DNA from: Galaxea fascicularis
Lineage: Eukaryota > Cnidaria > Anthozoa > Scleractinia > Euphylliidae
Direction of reading: 5' to 3'
NCBI GenBank assembly: GCA_948470475.1
Contig: OX419339.1
Span: forward strand, 555,001 to 619,000
Length of the DNA stretch: 64,000 nucleotides
The position numbers and the translations under genes are program-made. Of the stretch, positions 1 through 11,550 are shown one piece after another (position 1 is the stretch's first letter; every line of letters begins with the position of its first letter). A model generated the notes under the pieces. That model was given only the letters and a program-made list of their open reading frames with translations, made no database searches and was not told the DNA's origin.

Positions 1-777
1 ATCATAGCTAGCTTATTTTTATGACTAGCAAGATAACAATACATCAGGAAATAGCCAGTTATAACCAAAAACCATTTAATCTAATTTACTGATGAATGCA
101 TATCTAACAATAAACACTTCTTGTTGTTAATAAAGAAATCAAGTGGCAGGCAATTGTTGAAGTAAGAAGGATGTAAACTAATTTTAAGACAGCAATCAGA
201 TGCTTGGCTAAATCAGTCTAAAGAAGCAAAACATTTATACAAGAAGTGAAGTGTCGTATATCACTGGAAGGAAGATATTGACAGCTATTGTTTGGGTGGC
301 TTCATTGATTCATCAACTCCTAGGTTCAACCAAGTTTGAAATAACAGAATACAGAAAAATACATAATTATTATTTTACAATTGCCAGCAGCCTTCCACAA
401 ACAGTAACAAAAGCAGTACATGAGATATTATTAATCTGAAATCTATGCCATTTATTATTTTATGTCTATCTCTTTTGCATTTGTTACTGCAAATGAGTGA
501 TACTCATATAAAATCTTATGAATTCCTTTAGATTAATGTCTATTGAGCTCTAATGTTTCTCAAAATAATGAAACTAATACCCCATTCACTCCAACTAAAC
601 ATATTTAATTAAACCAGGTTTAGAAAATGAAAACTATTACCTAAAGAAAAACTGGAACTCAGGTTTTTATGCAGGATTTAGATGAACTTAAACATGTTCT
701 TTAATTTGTACTGAATTTGAAGTAAAAAAAAAAAAACATCAGTAAGCAGCTTTTGTAAAGAAAACAATTTTAAACCG

Positions 778-822
<45 letters not shown>

Positions 823-1262
823 AGGGGCATAATACCATGTAGACTAATTTGAACAAGGTACAGCTGTAGCTTCATTACTATATTTCCTTAGTACTTATAC
901 AAATGTCAATCCTTGAATAACCACTAGGTCACACAGGAAGCTTTAGGTTAGCACTTACTTAGAGTAATAGCACTTACTTGAAGCCACCATAAAATATTAT
1001 TACTGAGTATCTTTAAAAATATTATTACACTGTAGCTGATCCAATCAAAATGTCCAGTACTAAGGTTTTGTTTCATTTCATTGTTTGTTAATCCTTAATT
1101 AACTGTGTGGTACCAACTATTCTCTTGCCTCATTTGAAGTTTGGTGAATGCAGATGAAAATTTGTGAAAGTTATCAAATAGTATAAGAGTATGACCAAGA
1201 TTTGCTTCAAAACACTTGGGATTTAATGAAGAAAATGCAGAAACATCACCAACCAAAAACCT
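1..1262. other. Intergenic, no supported gene
   Basis: AT-rich sequence with short spurious reading frames only. No splice-bounded exon, repeat end or RNA gene was recognised. Confidence 0.5.
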
Positions 1263-1572
1263 TCACACATGTAACTTAACATTAAGAGGAACTACGACAG
1301 CAATTTTCTCTTTACCATTTGGAGTCCTCAAGTCATAACTTAGCTCAGCCACAACACAAACACTATCAATTGTCGAGACAGGAATAAAAGATGCCACTGA
1401 TCCAGCTTCAAATGAGGGCAGACACACTTGAATTGGTAAACCAAAATAAAACCTTGCGTGTGGATGAACTTTATACCAATGGACACGAGCAAAAGTGTAT
1501 GAGAGGTCCAAAGTTGCACCATTAGAGGACTGGATAGTCACAGTGTGTTTGAAGAAGAATTGTATATAATCC
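1263..1572 (-). CDS. Terminal exon of transposon-like gene (partial)
   Basis: Open frame of about 100 codons ending in TGA at 1263-1265. It is preceded on the minus strand by a good acceptor (CTTTTGCAG at about 1573-1581), so it reads as a last exon. The peptide holds HWYKVHPHARFYFG and ASFIPVSTI. I associate this kind of block with the C-termini of large transposase-like proteins in cnidarians and fish, but I cannot name the family. It needs a phase-2 donor upstream. The exon at 3011-3146 ends in phase 1, so one or more exons are missing, unseen or deleted between them. It may be the 3' end of the gene starting at 3428 or an independent relic. Confidence 0.45.
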
Positions 1573-1927
1573 CTGCAAAAGAAGAAAAAATATTTGTATA
1601 GTGGGTATATTTGATTATCATAATCTGAGACAGGAACACAAAAAAGTAAATGGAATACAAATCTAAACAATCAGTGTAGTATTACAAACATGGTTTGATA
1701 ACTTAAAGTTGAAAACTGAACATTGTCATACTAGTTCGATTAATTAGTGATCTCCAAGGAATGGCCTATGATAGCAGACTAACCCAAGGTGAGTAACCTC
1801 ATCAATCGAGGAGTTAACTAGTGAACATGCACACTGGTTCAACCAGTGAACTCACTGGTGTGATTCTGGTGAACTTATTGGTTCGTCATCAATCGATGGC
1901 AAACATACTGGTTGAAAGCACCCACTA

Positions 1928-2334
1928 CAGTCGAACCTCAATTATCTGGACTTGTCGGGACCTCGGTAAATAGTCCGGATAATCGAGAGTCCGGATAATC
2001 AAAAATATGAATATTAATGAGATAGACATGTAAAAAAAGGTATACAGCAAAGAAAACATCATTTTAATTGTGAAATCTACACAGCTTGTATGGATATATC
2101 AGCTGAACGCATTAGAATATTTCTTTGTCTCGTTGCACTCGTCAATTTTGAAAAGCGCACAGGATAATACTCTGTTTCAAAAGTCTTTTGAAAGGATTAT
2201 TGGGATTTTTGCAACTTTGAGTTTTCAAGATCACAACTAATTAATATTCTTAAAAAAATTGGGACCAGAGAAAAAAGTCCGGATAATCAAATAGTCCGGA
2301 CACAATCGAGGTCCAGATAATCAAGGTTCGGCTG
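1928..2334. mobile_element. pogo/Tigger-like MITE
   Basis: The 407 bp element begins CAGTCGAACCTCAATTATC and ends in the near inverse complement (GATAATCAAGGTTCGGCTG). It is flanked by TA on both sides (1926-1927 and 2335-2336). TA duplication and CAGT...ACCTC...ATAATC termini are typical of pogo/Tigger elements of the Tc1-mariner superfamily. There is no transposase frame, so it is non-autonomous. Inner copies of TCCGGATAATC repeat near both ends. Confidence 0.8.
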
Positions 2335-3010
2335 TACTAACTACAGAATTATAAAATGCCACAACTGAACATATTGATTCAGGTGGTGAACTTGTTGGTT
2401 CAACCACTGGCAATCACAAGTTTGAGGCACAGTCTTTAATACACAAAACCAAAACTACATGTATCCACTGCAGAATACAAACATTTCACATCATGTTTTC
2501 CTAAATATAAACTTTATTCAGATAAGCCTTCATTTATGGCTGAAAAGCAAAGGGAATCAATTTTCTTTTCAAGTGAAACTAAGCGAGACTCAAGCGAGTA
2601 GTGAGCCAGTTTGAAGCACAATTTATTGTATCCAACTTAGCACTGTTTGGATATAAATTTGAGCATGCAAAAGGAACATGCAATCCCAACCTAAAGATCT
2701 ACATTGCATAAAGTGTGTGTGGTCAAAGCAATTCACCAGTACATACCCACACAAACACCTTTATATCACATGCTGTGAAAAAATGTGAAATTAAAACTGC
2801 TCTATTTTCAAAACAAAGCGTGTTACCGAGATGAAAACATGCAAACCGGTATAATTTTAAGCTTAAAATATTTTTTGCCTGATGAAGATAAAAACCGGAA
2901 AGTCTGTTAATTAATTTTTTTTTTGTGAAAACCAAAGGAAGCCACCTTAAACCTAAAGATCAAGCGACACTATGTAGACACATGTATGCATGGACGTACT
3001 GCAAGCTTAC

Positions 3011-3428
3011 CTTGACCTTCTGAATTTTCGGTGGAAAATCCTGTGAATTCTGCATGGGATTCCGGGCATTCATCACTTGAAGAGTCAACACTCCAGGTCA
3101 CTAGAATCGGAATGAAAATCCTGCCTCTGCAACATACTGGGCATATCTATAAGCGAAAGGTAAGTTTAAGCTTAAATACGGCACCAGCTTTTTCAGTCTC
3201 GACCAGGTCAAACAGAACCACTACGTAAGCTTACACCTGACACCTCGTGTACAGCTGTATTAAATATAAACTGATACAAGTTACGTTACCTGATCTTACT
3301 GTTGCCTTCATTCTTTTGTGTGCGTTGTAAGTCCGGATGGAGACTGAGCGATCACAATGTTCACACAATCGCTTTTTCGCTTTCGAACCATGGATATTTT
3401 TATCACTCGCAGTCGATTTAGCGTCCAT
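3011..3428 (-). CDS. Zn-finger-like transposase-type gene, first two exons
   Basis: Exon 1 is 3300-3428: ATG, 43 codons, donor ACA|GTAAGATC in phase 0. Exon 2 is 3011-3146: acceptor GCTTATAG, donor CAAG|GTAAGC, phase 0 in and phase 1 out. Residues 22-38 carry CEHCDRSVSIRTYNAHKR, a compact Cys/His motif. Exon 2 has a CPVCC cluster and an acidic Ser/Asp stretch. N-termini like this are common in cnidarian transposase-derived proteins. The large central domain expected for such proteins is not seen downstream, so the gene is partial or decayed unless it ends in the exon at 1263-1572. It is divergent from the gene at 3579, with a 150 bp gap. Confidence 0.5.
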
Positions 3429-3578
3429 TTTCACTGTTTTTCTGAAGATACATGTAAAGGAGGGCACGCGTTGCTAAAGGCCTGGTTACATAGCTGAAGC
3501 GGTCGCTTTGAATGATGGGTTAGTGGCGGCAAATTCGCAACTAAACTGAGCGCGCGTGGTTCCTTTGATTTTGTAAAC
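3429..3578. promoter_or_regulatory. Bidirectional promoter gap
   Basis: These 150 bp separate the start codons of two divergent genes. The gap is GC-richer than its surroundings and contains GCGCGCG and GAAGCGGTCGC. No TATA box is evident. The bidirectional role is inferred from gene geometry alone. Confidence 0.4.
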
Positions 3579-6500
3579 ATGTCTCAAGCTTCCAGCTCGT
3601 TCAGTCGCGGCAGCGCTGGTAATTTTTATTCAGCTCCATCAACTCCATCCTTTTCGAGTGGTTCGAGGGCGAGAGCAAGTTCTGTTAGTCACAGATCGAA
3701 TCAATCTTCTTCAAGTTCTTCCAACCGGTCAAGCGACTCTACACCAGTGTCCTCACGAGAGGGTCGGGAAACGATGCAACAGGTAATCGCTGGTCTTGCA
3801 GCCTGCCAAAAAACAGTAGAGGAACTTCTACAGTCTGTGAAAAGTTCGAGCGAGCGGATCGAACAGCTGACAGTTAAAGTAAATGCCCTTGACGACAAAG
3901 TGAAGGTATTATCCCGCAGCGACGGAAAAGAAGCTGATCAGTCAAGCAGTGGTGACGGACGAGGAAAACAGAGAAAGAGAACTAAATCGTCTCTTGTCGT
4001 TCAAGTGAGTATAGCTTAAGTTTATTCTGTTTATTTACGGCTGGCTGCGAAATATTGATTACCGTTGTTGGTCTGACGTGCGTTAAGTAATGAGACTCAT
4101 CTATTCCGAAAAAAGATCGTTCCAACTTAGAATTTAAAAGCCCTTCTAGGGAGCTTCAATGAACGTTTGTATGTATGTATGTATGTAAGGTTTAACGCTT
4201 AACTGTTATGATGGCGTCGTTCAGTATAAATGAGAAATGACTGGCAAAGCTTTAGCGCGCAAATTTTTCAGAATTACGGAGTTCACAGTTTGTTTCAGGT
4301 CTTAAACGTTACTTTCAAATTCAAATCTATGATCTTTCGGCGTTGATACCTAGGTGAGAAAATTTTTTCGATTCAAAAAGGAGCCGACACTTTTGTCATA
4401 GCGGCAGTGCCTTTTAAGCCTGGCTTGCTGCCATATGATTGCGGAACCCAGATCAGTTTTGCGATGGTTTGCGATCCGGTGATCGTGATAGCAAACGCCC
4501 GGAGCAAACGATCATTGTCACAGAAGGTAGCCATGAATGTTCTTTCCATGGCACGAAATTATTTTGGCGGGTTCAAAGTTTTGCGGTTTTACCTTTATTC
4601 GCACAAAGGAAACATAGTTCCCGCAAAATTTTTATCCGCAACAATTTACTCCACCGACGAAAGTGTAGCAGTTTTCAATTGAGCATCGATAAGTAAATTA
4701 CATTTGCTTTGGTTTTGCAATGCTCCGCTCTGTGATTGACCAGCAAAGTTCGCGCCACTCTTTCCACCAATGCAAAGCAAAACCGAAAATAATCTCGAAT
4801 TACATGCGCGCGTTTTCCCACACCATTCGCTGGTTACATGTAACTGCTTCGTACTCTGATTGGCTCGTTGCACTGTTTCGCTCTGTTTGTTGTGATTGGT
4901 TGAAATAATTGCTTTGGTTTGGTTTTGGTTTAACGACACTCAATTGAAAACTGCATCAGCTTTCCCTTGTAATGTAGAATCTTGTTGGTGTCATTTATGT
5001 AAAATGTCCCTTTCGCTCAGAAATAATAGATCCCATTTGACAATAGTGCTTGTGTACTCTGATAACGAACGGTTGACGTCAAAACGTAGTCAGAACAAAG
5101 AATTTGCCAGAAGCCGCAGGCGAGTGGCGTGACTGATGTATGTACATGTACATGTACTCACCACGTTGTGTTATCTAAGTACGCAAACACACTGACAAAT
5201 GGTATCTATTTGTTTTACACATGCAATGGAATCCCGACTTTCCGAACCCTCGATTTTTCGAAACTCCTTGTTCTTAGAACCAAAAGTCGGTTCCCTTGGA
5301 TTTGCTTTGGTGGGATACTGCAATGTCTCTTGACTTCATTCGTGCGTTTATACTTTAATAACAAATTCCTCTCGACCAATCACTGAAAACGCAAGGTTTC
5401 AGCCGTTCATTGTAATTCCATATAATCGCAAAGATAAGGATAACGCAAAGTTTGATCGCACGTTTTTGGTGCGTCAGAGTGACGGTTGCATCAAACAGAT
5501 GCTCGAACCTTGTTTCTAGGAAACAAAGAAGTTCGTTTACAATCAAATGGCAACCAAGCTATAACTGAACGTACTACATGTAGTTTTCGAAGCCTAAGTA
5601 GAGTAAGCACAACACACTTTTTAATGAATTTGCTTCTTGATTTAACATTTTTTCAGTTTGACGGCTTGTATTTGCTTGTCTGTTTTTAGGAGGAAGTTCA
5701 CAAGCTGCACAACAGCAGAGATGAACCCAAGCAGTACAGAGGAAGGGAAATGTGAGTATTCTTTAAAACTTGAATGATTATTCTTCAATGGGCAGGTAAT
5801 TTTTAGTTGCTTGTTTAATTTATAAAGCAGCAGAAAAGAGAATTACTTTTACTGATTAGTTTCGCTCATTCAATAGCCAGTGTGCAGCTGTAGCAAGCGC
5901 CACTGAAAATGAAGTGTGACCTTCCATGGGAAAACGTACACTAACGGTGTAGTGAAAATGAAAAATGTAATAAATAGAGGGGTAGGAGTGGGAATAATAG
6001 GTTTCTTCTCCAAGAACGTCTCCCTAAAAGAAAAACTAGAAATATTTATTTTATGCTTGTTGCGCAGGCTACAATGCAATGAACTTTATTTAGAGAGGGT
6101 GAAGCATCAACCCAAAGAGCTATCTAAGTTAGAGTCCTTACTACAAACAGAGTTACAGGTAAAAAGCCTAAGTCAATAAAAAAAATATAATATATATGTG
6201 GGAGTCTACAGCACAATACAAGGCGTCATGGAATAGGAGTAAACAATGATAAGAGATGAAAAAAACACATACATGGAACTGAACATGAAAATATTATCTA
6301 GCGATACACCTGCCGGTGAATCTAACACTTTTTTCACTGTTTCAGGGCCAGCAGTCTTCACAACAGAAAGGTGACACAACTTATTGTGGAAGAACTTTGT
6401 CGCCAGCCGGGAGGAGGATTTTCCAGAGCTGTTGTTGAAAGTAGGTAGTAAGTTCGCAAACTTCAAACAGTGGTGTAAAATTGCAAAAATTACGCCTTCT

Positions 6501-8038
6501 TAATCCTATGACTAAGAAATTTCTTGTTTCTTTGCAGAAACAGCCAAAAAGTACCACGAACACATCCGCAGAAGTGCTCTTGGAAAAATTACGGACGAAA
6601 TCAAAATGACAAAAAGAAAAAATCTTAGAAAAGAGAGGGTAAGCGATAGTTTTGTACATATATCTGCCCGCTCACTGATATGAAAACTACAAAGGTCACG
6701 ATTAAGTCCTCATAAGGCAACAGTTACTTTGTTATCTCTTTAGTAGTTCCTACTAAACATTCCTGTCTTTCAGTGTTTTTTATAGTTCCTTTGTTTGACC
6801 AGTTTCTCTCTTTTCTATAAAACATAAACACTCCTTTATTTTTTTACAGTATATACGTGCATCACCCAAACTGCCTCATAACTTTTTCCATAACTAACTC
6901 ATCTTGATTATAAACACTGTACTAAAGACGAGCTTTTCTTTTTTGCGATAGAAATACGAAAGGAGAAAGAGCCAGGTTAAGGACGAAAAGGAGGCCCGCG
7001 CCTTTTCCAAATTAACAAAGCATCATATGTCTACGGACGATGATGCCAGCAGCAGTGAAGGCGAAGGAGGCTGGATTTCAAGGCCCCCCAGTTACCGAAG
7101 TCAAGTGCTCACCAACTTTCTAAAAAAGTGAGTACTGCTGAAAAGAAAACAAACAAAACGAAACAGAAACCGAGTAGGTTTGTACTGATCAGTACAACTA
7201 AATTAATTGCTACACAAAATTCAAACGGCAGTAATATGCTTGTTAAAATGTATTTGATTTGGGAGATTAATTTGTTATCAATGTTCTTTACGGAATGATT
7301 CAATAACAAGAAGGCGAAACCTTACTAAAGGAATTCGATATGACTTCACTGTATATTTCTTTTCGTAGACTTGATAAGAGAAGCCTAAGAGTTGAAAGCT
7401 CTGAGAACAAAAGATGGAAAAGAACAAACACAAGACAAGGGGAGGAAATTGAAAAAGAGCCACCAATAGGTACGCCAAAGTGGGCACTTTCTGACGAGTG
7501 GAAGGCCATCCTTGAACAAAGAGAGGATGAAGCACAGAGGTATATTACATGTTTCATGCACTTAAGTTATACAGTCAGATCAAAACAAAAAATTTAAAAG
7601 AGCGTTATTTTCCTGTGTATCTTTCAGAGTTCGCACGCGCCTTGAAAGTCCTTGAAATTTGTTGCAAATTTTATCCAACAAGGCTTTACAAGTGTCTGAG
7701 ACGAAAATCGGCCAACTCTCTACTTTGAGCACGTTATGTGGCATAACATTGGCTTGATGTTGCCCCTTTTGGAGTCCTTGAAAAATAGAAAAATGTGTCC
7801 TTGAAAGGCCTTGAAAAGTCCTCGAATTTTTGTTCGAAAAAAGTGTACGAACCCTGATCTTTGTTTAACCATGTCTCAATGGGTTATTTAAGTAAAGTCA
7901 ACTATCTTTCACAGAAATAATGACTCCGGACAGGAGGAGGATGACACGAGGGAGAACAGGGAAGAGGAAGCACGAGAGGAGAAAAGTTCGGAAGACGAGG
8001 ATGAATGGCATCATGAAATGGAAGAGATGGAAGATTAG
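3579..8038 (+). CDS. Seven-exon nuclear-type coiled-coil protein, 384 aa
   Basis: Exons: 3579-4004, 5690-5751, 6346-6440, 6538-6638, 6952-7127, 7369-7539 and 7915-8038, all bounded by GT-AG. Summed length is 1155 nt with the frame maintained throughout and TAG at 8036-8038. Residues 1-70 are Ser-rich low complexity. Residues about 70-115 form a predicted coiled coil (heptad-like AACQKTVEELLQSVKSSSERI). The middle is a strongly basic helical part (RRSALGKITDEIKMTKRKNL, then KYERRKSQVKDEK), and the C-terminus is highly acidic (EEDDTRENREEEAREEKSSE). I do not recognise a named domain. The charge pattern suggests a nuclear, nucleic-acid-associated protein. It is divergent from a transposase-type gene and may be its accessory ORF or an unrelated host gene. 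An AATAAA at 8379-8384 fits the polyadenylation signal. Confidence 0.8.
4668..4954. mobile_element. MITE in intron 1 of the 384-aa gene
   Basis: Termini GCAGTTTTCAATTGAG (4668-4683) and the inverse complement CTCAATTGAAAACTGC (4939-4954) bound about 287 bp without a transposase frame. The TIR match continues weakly inward (CRTCG / CGACA). The superfamily is not assigned. Confidence 0.7.
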
Positions 8039-8378
8039 ACTTCGGCGACGCACTTTCATGAATCGTTTAAAAGAAATAACATTCCAGTTTCTTGTTTTCT
8101 TATTATTCATAATAGGATTTCAAAGAGATAGAAAATTAGCATAGTTTCCCATGTTTACATCAAAAATTCCATTTAGATTTCTTTTTCATTATGCCAGTTG
8201 GAAAATTAGGCTTGTTTTACCTTCTTTTGTCTTATCATGTTTGATAATGTGATTCAAAGAGATAGAAAATTAGGTTTGTTAAGTATACCGAATTTAAAAA
8301 TTACACCAAGCTTACTTTTTTCATATGTTTCATTGCACGATCTCAGAAATACATACATGTCACACGTTATTAGATATC

Positions 8379-8384
8379 AATAAA
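8379..8384 (+). terminator. Poly(A) signal of the 384-aa gene
   Basis: AATAAA lies about 340 bp after the stop codon at 8036-8038, at the end of an AT-rich 3' UTR-like stretch. Confidence 0.55.
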
Positions 8385-8559
8385 CCAATTTCATTCATAA
8401 AAACGTGCTTCTGTTCGTCTTTTTGCGTTTAAGCAATGCTTTCCTTTCTCACTGTAGCTATACTCGTTCTTGAACGCCCGTTATCCCGCTGTTTAGATCT
8501 CAAAATTTAATTTACATTTCAGATCTTGGGGGTGTCAGTGTCTATGATCACATTATATT

Positions 8560-9015
8560 TGAGAATAAAGGGCAATGTTCACTGCCATGTATACAGACAC
8601 TGTACAGACATTGCCCTAAATGCAACGAATCCAAACAAAAGTATAAGAATCCGTATCCTCAGTAGACGATCTCAGTATATGTTCGTCTTCACACAGTATT
8701 CGATATATATACTGATATGAACCCTGAACTATAAGGAATTCACGAAACAGTATAACAAACCGTATACCTATCTTCTATGCAACACCAGTATACCTTATGT
8801 TTCACACAGTATACATAATGTATACTGCCATGTATACTGAAATATAAGGAATTATGCCACATGTGTGTACGGTCCTGTTATTTTCTAAGCATACCCTGAA
8901 GTATACTGATCCTTATACAGACCTTACACAACCGTATATTTACCGTATACCATTATGTATACGGACTGTATACGCCCCAAGCAAGGGCCCGTATACAGGG
9001 TATTTTATGCAGTGT
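8560..9015. repeat. GTATAC-dense element
   Basis: About 450 bp in which the palindrome GTATAC and near variants (GTATACT, AGTATAC, CCGTATAC) recur many times on both strands. The ends hold CACTGCCATGTATAC and GTATACAGGGTATTTTATGCA followed by GTG, compatible with short CACTGC terminal inverted repeats. No gene is visible. Probably a MITE or satellite-like unit. Confidence 0.5.
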
Positions 9016-9221
9016 CCATTCCCTATTCTCAATTTCTTAGACTTCGACGTATAATCCCCACAGCTGCCTCGTCCCCAGTCGCTCGCGATCGATTATTTTT
9101 AGGATGTTTGATAATTTTCAGCAACAATTGACTGAATATTTGGTAATCGATTATTGCATTGCTTAAGATTTTAAACAATGACACATTACTTTCGATGATC
9201 AGAACACTATTGATCAAAAGG

Positions 9222-9440
9222 TTATTGTTTTATCCCACTGTTGTCCTCTCTTCGTATCTCACCCAAAGAAAGGTTTCCATTATCACATGTGACGCCAACT
9301 TTTTGGCTATCATGGTCACACCCAAGATATGCTGGAACACTTCTGACTGACACTTTTGACTCCTCCCTCAGCTCAAACCCTTCCTTGCCACTTGGCTCTC
9401 TACCTGTTAACCATAGACACAAAAACCCATCTTTGCCTTG
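9222..9440 (-). CDS. Unassigned ORF fragment
   Basis: Minus-strand open frame of roughly 70 codons with coding-like composition (FLCLWLTGREPSGKEGFELR near its start). No start codon or clear splice sites define it. It may belong with the fragment at 9759-10060 as remains of one transposon-type gene. No function assigned. Confidence 0.25.
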   Translation of the reverse strand, partial: QGKDGFLCLWLTGREPSGKEGFELREESKVSVRSVPAYLGCDHDSQKVGVTCDNGNLSLGEIRREDNSGIKQ

Positions 9441-9758
9441 AATTATTTTACAACTGATTTGTCAAATAGAAATTGATGTCACAAATCCTATTTTTGTTTC
9501 AGGCTTGTTTACTACGATCTGAAGAACAAGAAAAAAATTAGAAAAATTTAGAACTACATTGCAACATATTACAGTGAGAAAATAATTTGCTCCCAGACAT
9601 ATTTGACCACGCTTTACTCTCACAATACTCAGTGTTTGGATCAAGTCTAATGGTATGGGCATACATCAGTATTGCATTTGTGTGTCAGTTTTTATAACAC
9701 GGAAACATCGACTTCTCTTCCATTTCACTTGACTCCACTGCTAGGAGCGACGCAGCCG

Positions 9759-10060
9759 TTATACAAGACCCGTGTACTTGCAACAAGCTCTGTCTGTAAA
9801 AAAAAGAACTCGCTTACCAACTTCAAACCACTTTGCATTTGGTAATATTGCCATTTTTGAAGAATGTGTCAGGTCATGTTTGCCTGGTCGAAATTCCATT
9901 TCACTAGTCACGCTCGCCGCGTCCAGCTCTTTCAAACTTGAACGACCTCGCTTCGGAGTATTTGTCTGGCCTTGGTCTTCAAAAAAAAAATCTGAAGGAG
10001 CCAGGATCCCTGATTTCACCAAAAGGTCAGTAATGTCGCACCACAGGCAGCCCGGGAATA
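9759..10060 (-). CDS. Transposon-like ORF fragment with CLWC motif
   Basis: Minus-strand open frame of about 100 codons ending in a stop at 9759. It starts near FPGCLWCDITDLL and continues with hydrophilic sequence. A Pro/Gly-Cys-Leu-Trp-Cys motif is familiar from large cnidarian transposase-type proteins, but I cannot name the superfamily. The 5' boundary is uncertain and no neighbouring exon was joined with confidence. Confidence 0.3.
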
Positions 10061-10069
10061 CGTTGTGAG

Positions 10070-11089
10070 GCGTAGGTTTATTTGCGGATTGAAAACTGAA
10101 AAGAATTCAAGATAAAAGATTTTTATCTTTATTTTTATGTACCTTGAGCTGGTCGATATTTTTCACCGAGGTTGTCCACTATAAATGAAGGGAAGGCTGG
10201 TTTGGTGACTGCCCAATGACTGCCTCAACGTACCGTCAGCTTGTGAACGCCGCTAATTGTTTTCTTCGGCAACTTAGACCGGTGATGATCCTTCAATAGG
10301 CTTAATGCAGCTCAAAGGAACAACTACTGTCCTCCTGTGAAATTTTCACGTGCAAATACCCCCAAATTAGATTCTTTAGTGCATTGAACTGGCTGCTTTT
10401 TTTATTTTGATTAAAATCTACGAGAATACCAACAGCTTTCAATTGGTAAATGACGGTTATTACGTGTCTCACACAGTACGTACGGCTGCACTGCTCCGGT
10501 CGCACGACAACGTCATGAGTCACTATTTATTACGTATTTCCTGCTGTAAATTCATTAACTTTTCGTCTATGTTCATGGAATAAACACTTATTAGTAATCC
10601 AGGGAGCCCATATTTATGGGCTCCTGGTAATCCCCTCGAGAGATTAACAAAAAAATAAATACTTTGGAAAATACTAAAAAGAAGAACAAGTATAAATCTG
10701 GCTCCATATTCAGATACATAATCTGTTTTTTTACCTCTTCAGATGAGAAGCGAACTACCAAAAAATAAAAATAAAAACAAAACACAAGAAAAAAGTGTTT
10801 CCGGGCACACAACTCGTAAACTTACTTTCCCCAGAGTACTCACTAGAGTGGCAAACCAATATAGACTTATAATACGTTTGACTAGGCGGTTCGCTTGAAA
10901 TAGTGAAGACTATATTTGAAAAGTGTTAAATGACTGTTTTTAATAGACATTATTTGACACTTTTGAAATTAATTTTTCACTATTTCAACCGAACTGCTGA
11001 TACGTCATCACCAGTGAACCTTCCGTTCATCGTTTATACTTTGGACTAGTCTATTTCACATGCTAGTTCATAGATGTGCTGTGCCAATC

Positions 11090-11140
<51 letters not shown>

Positions 11141-11550
11141 CGTTATTATTATGATGTGTGTGTGTCATAATTTGGCTTCCTAGGGTCGTTAACTTTCTAG
11201 TTATTTTAAAATGCCAACACCCCTATTAGCTTAAATTTTATTTCTCGTAACTTAAGTTAATTTTTCTTAAGTGTAAGGGGTCAATAAAAGTTGTTGTGCT
11301 GGCTGTTGTTGTAAAACCGTTGTTGTTGTAATACCACTCTTCCCCTGACGTTTGAACCAAACGGCATTGTAATGCTTATAGGATTTTTGTTGTTGTTTCG
11401 AGAAAAAGCAACATACATGGCATTGTTACCTCCCCCAGCTTTTGTGCTTTACGAATAAAGTAGATTGGTTATTTCCCTATGGCTCACAGGGTGACGAGCG
11501 TTCAGTGAGCGCGTGAGTGACTTTGTATCAAGCCGCCTTTTGGCTAATGC
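10070..11550. other. Intergenic with ATT microsatellite
   Basis: No gene seen. An (ATT)n microsatellite runs from about 11091 to 11152. The rest is AT-rich single-copy-looking sequence. Confidence 0.5.
11091..11152. repeat. (ATT)n microsatellite
   Basis: Near-perfect trinucleotide repeat of about 18 units with one CGTT interruption near its 3' end. Confidence 0.95.
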
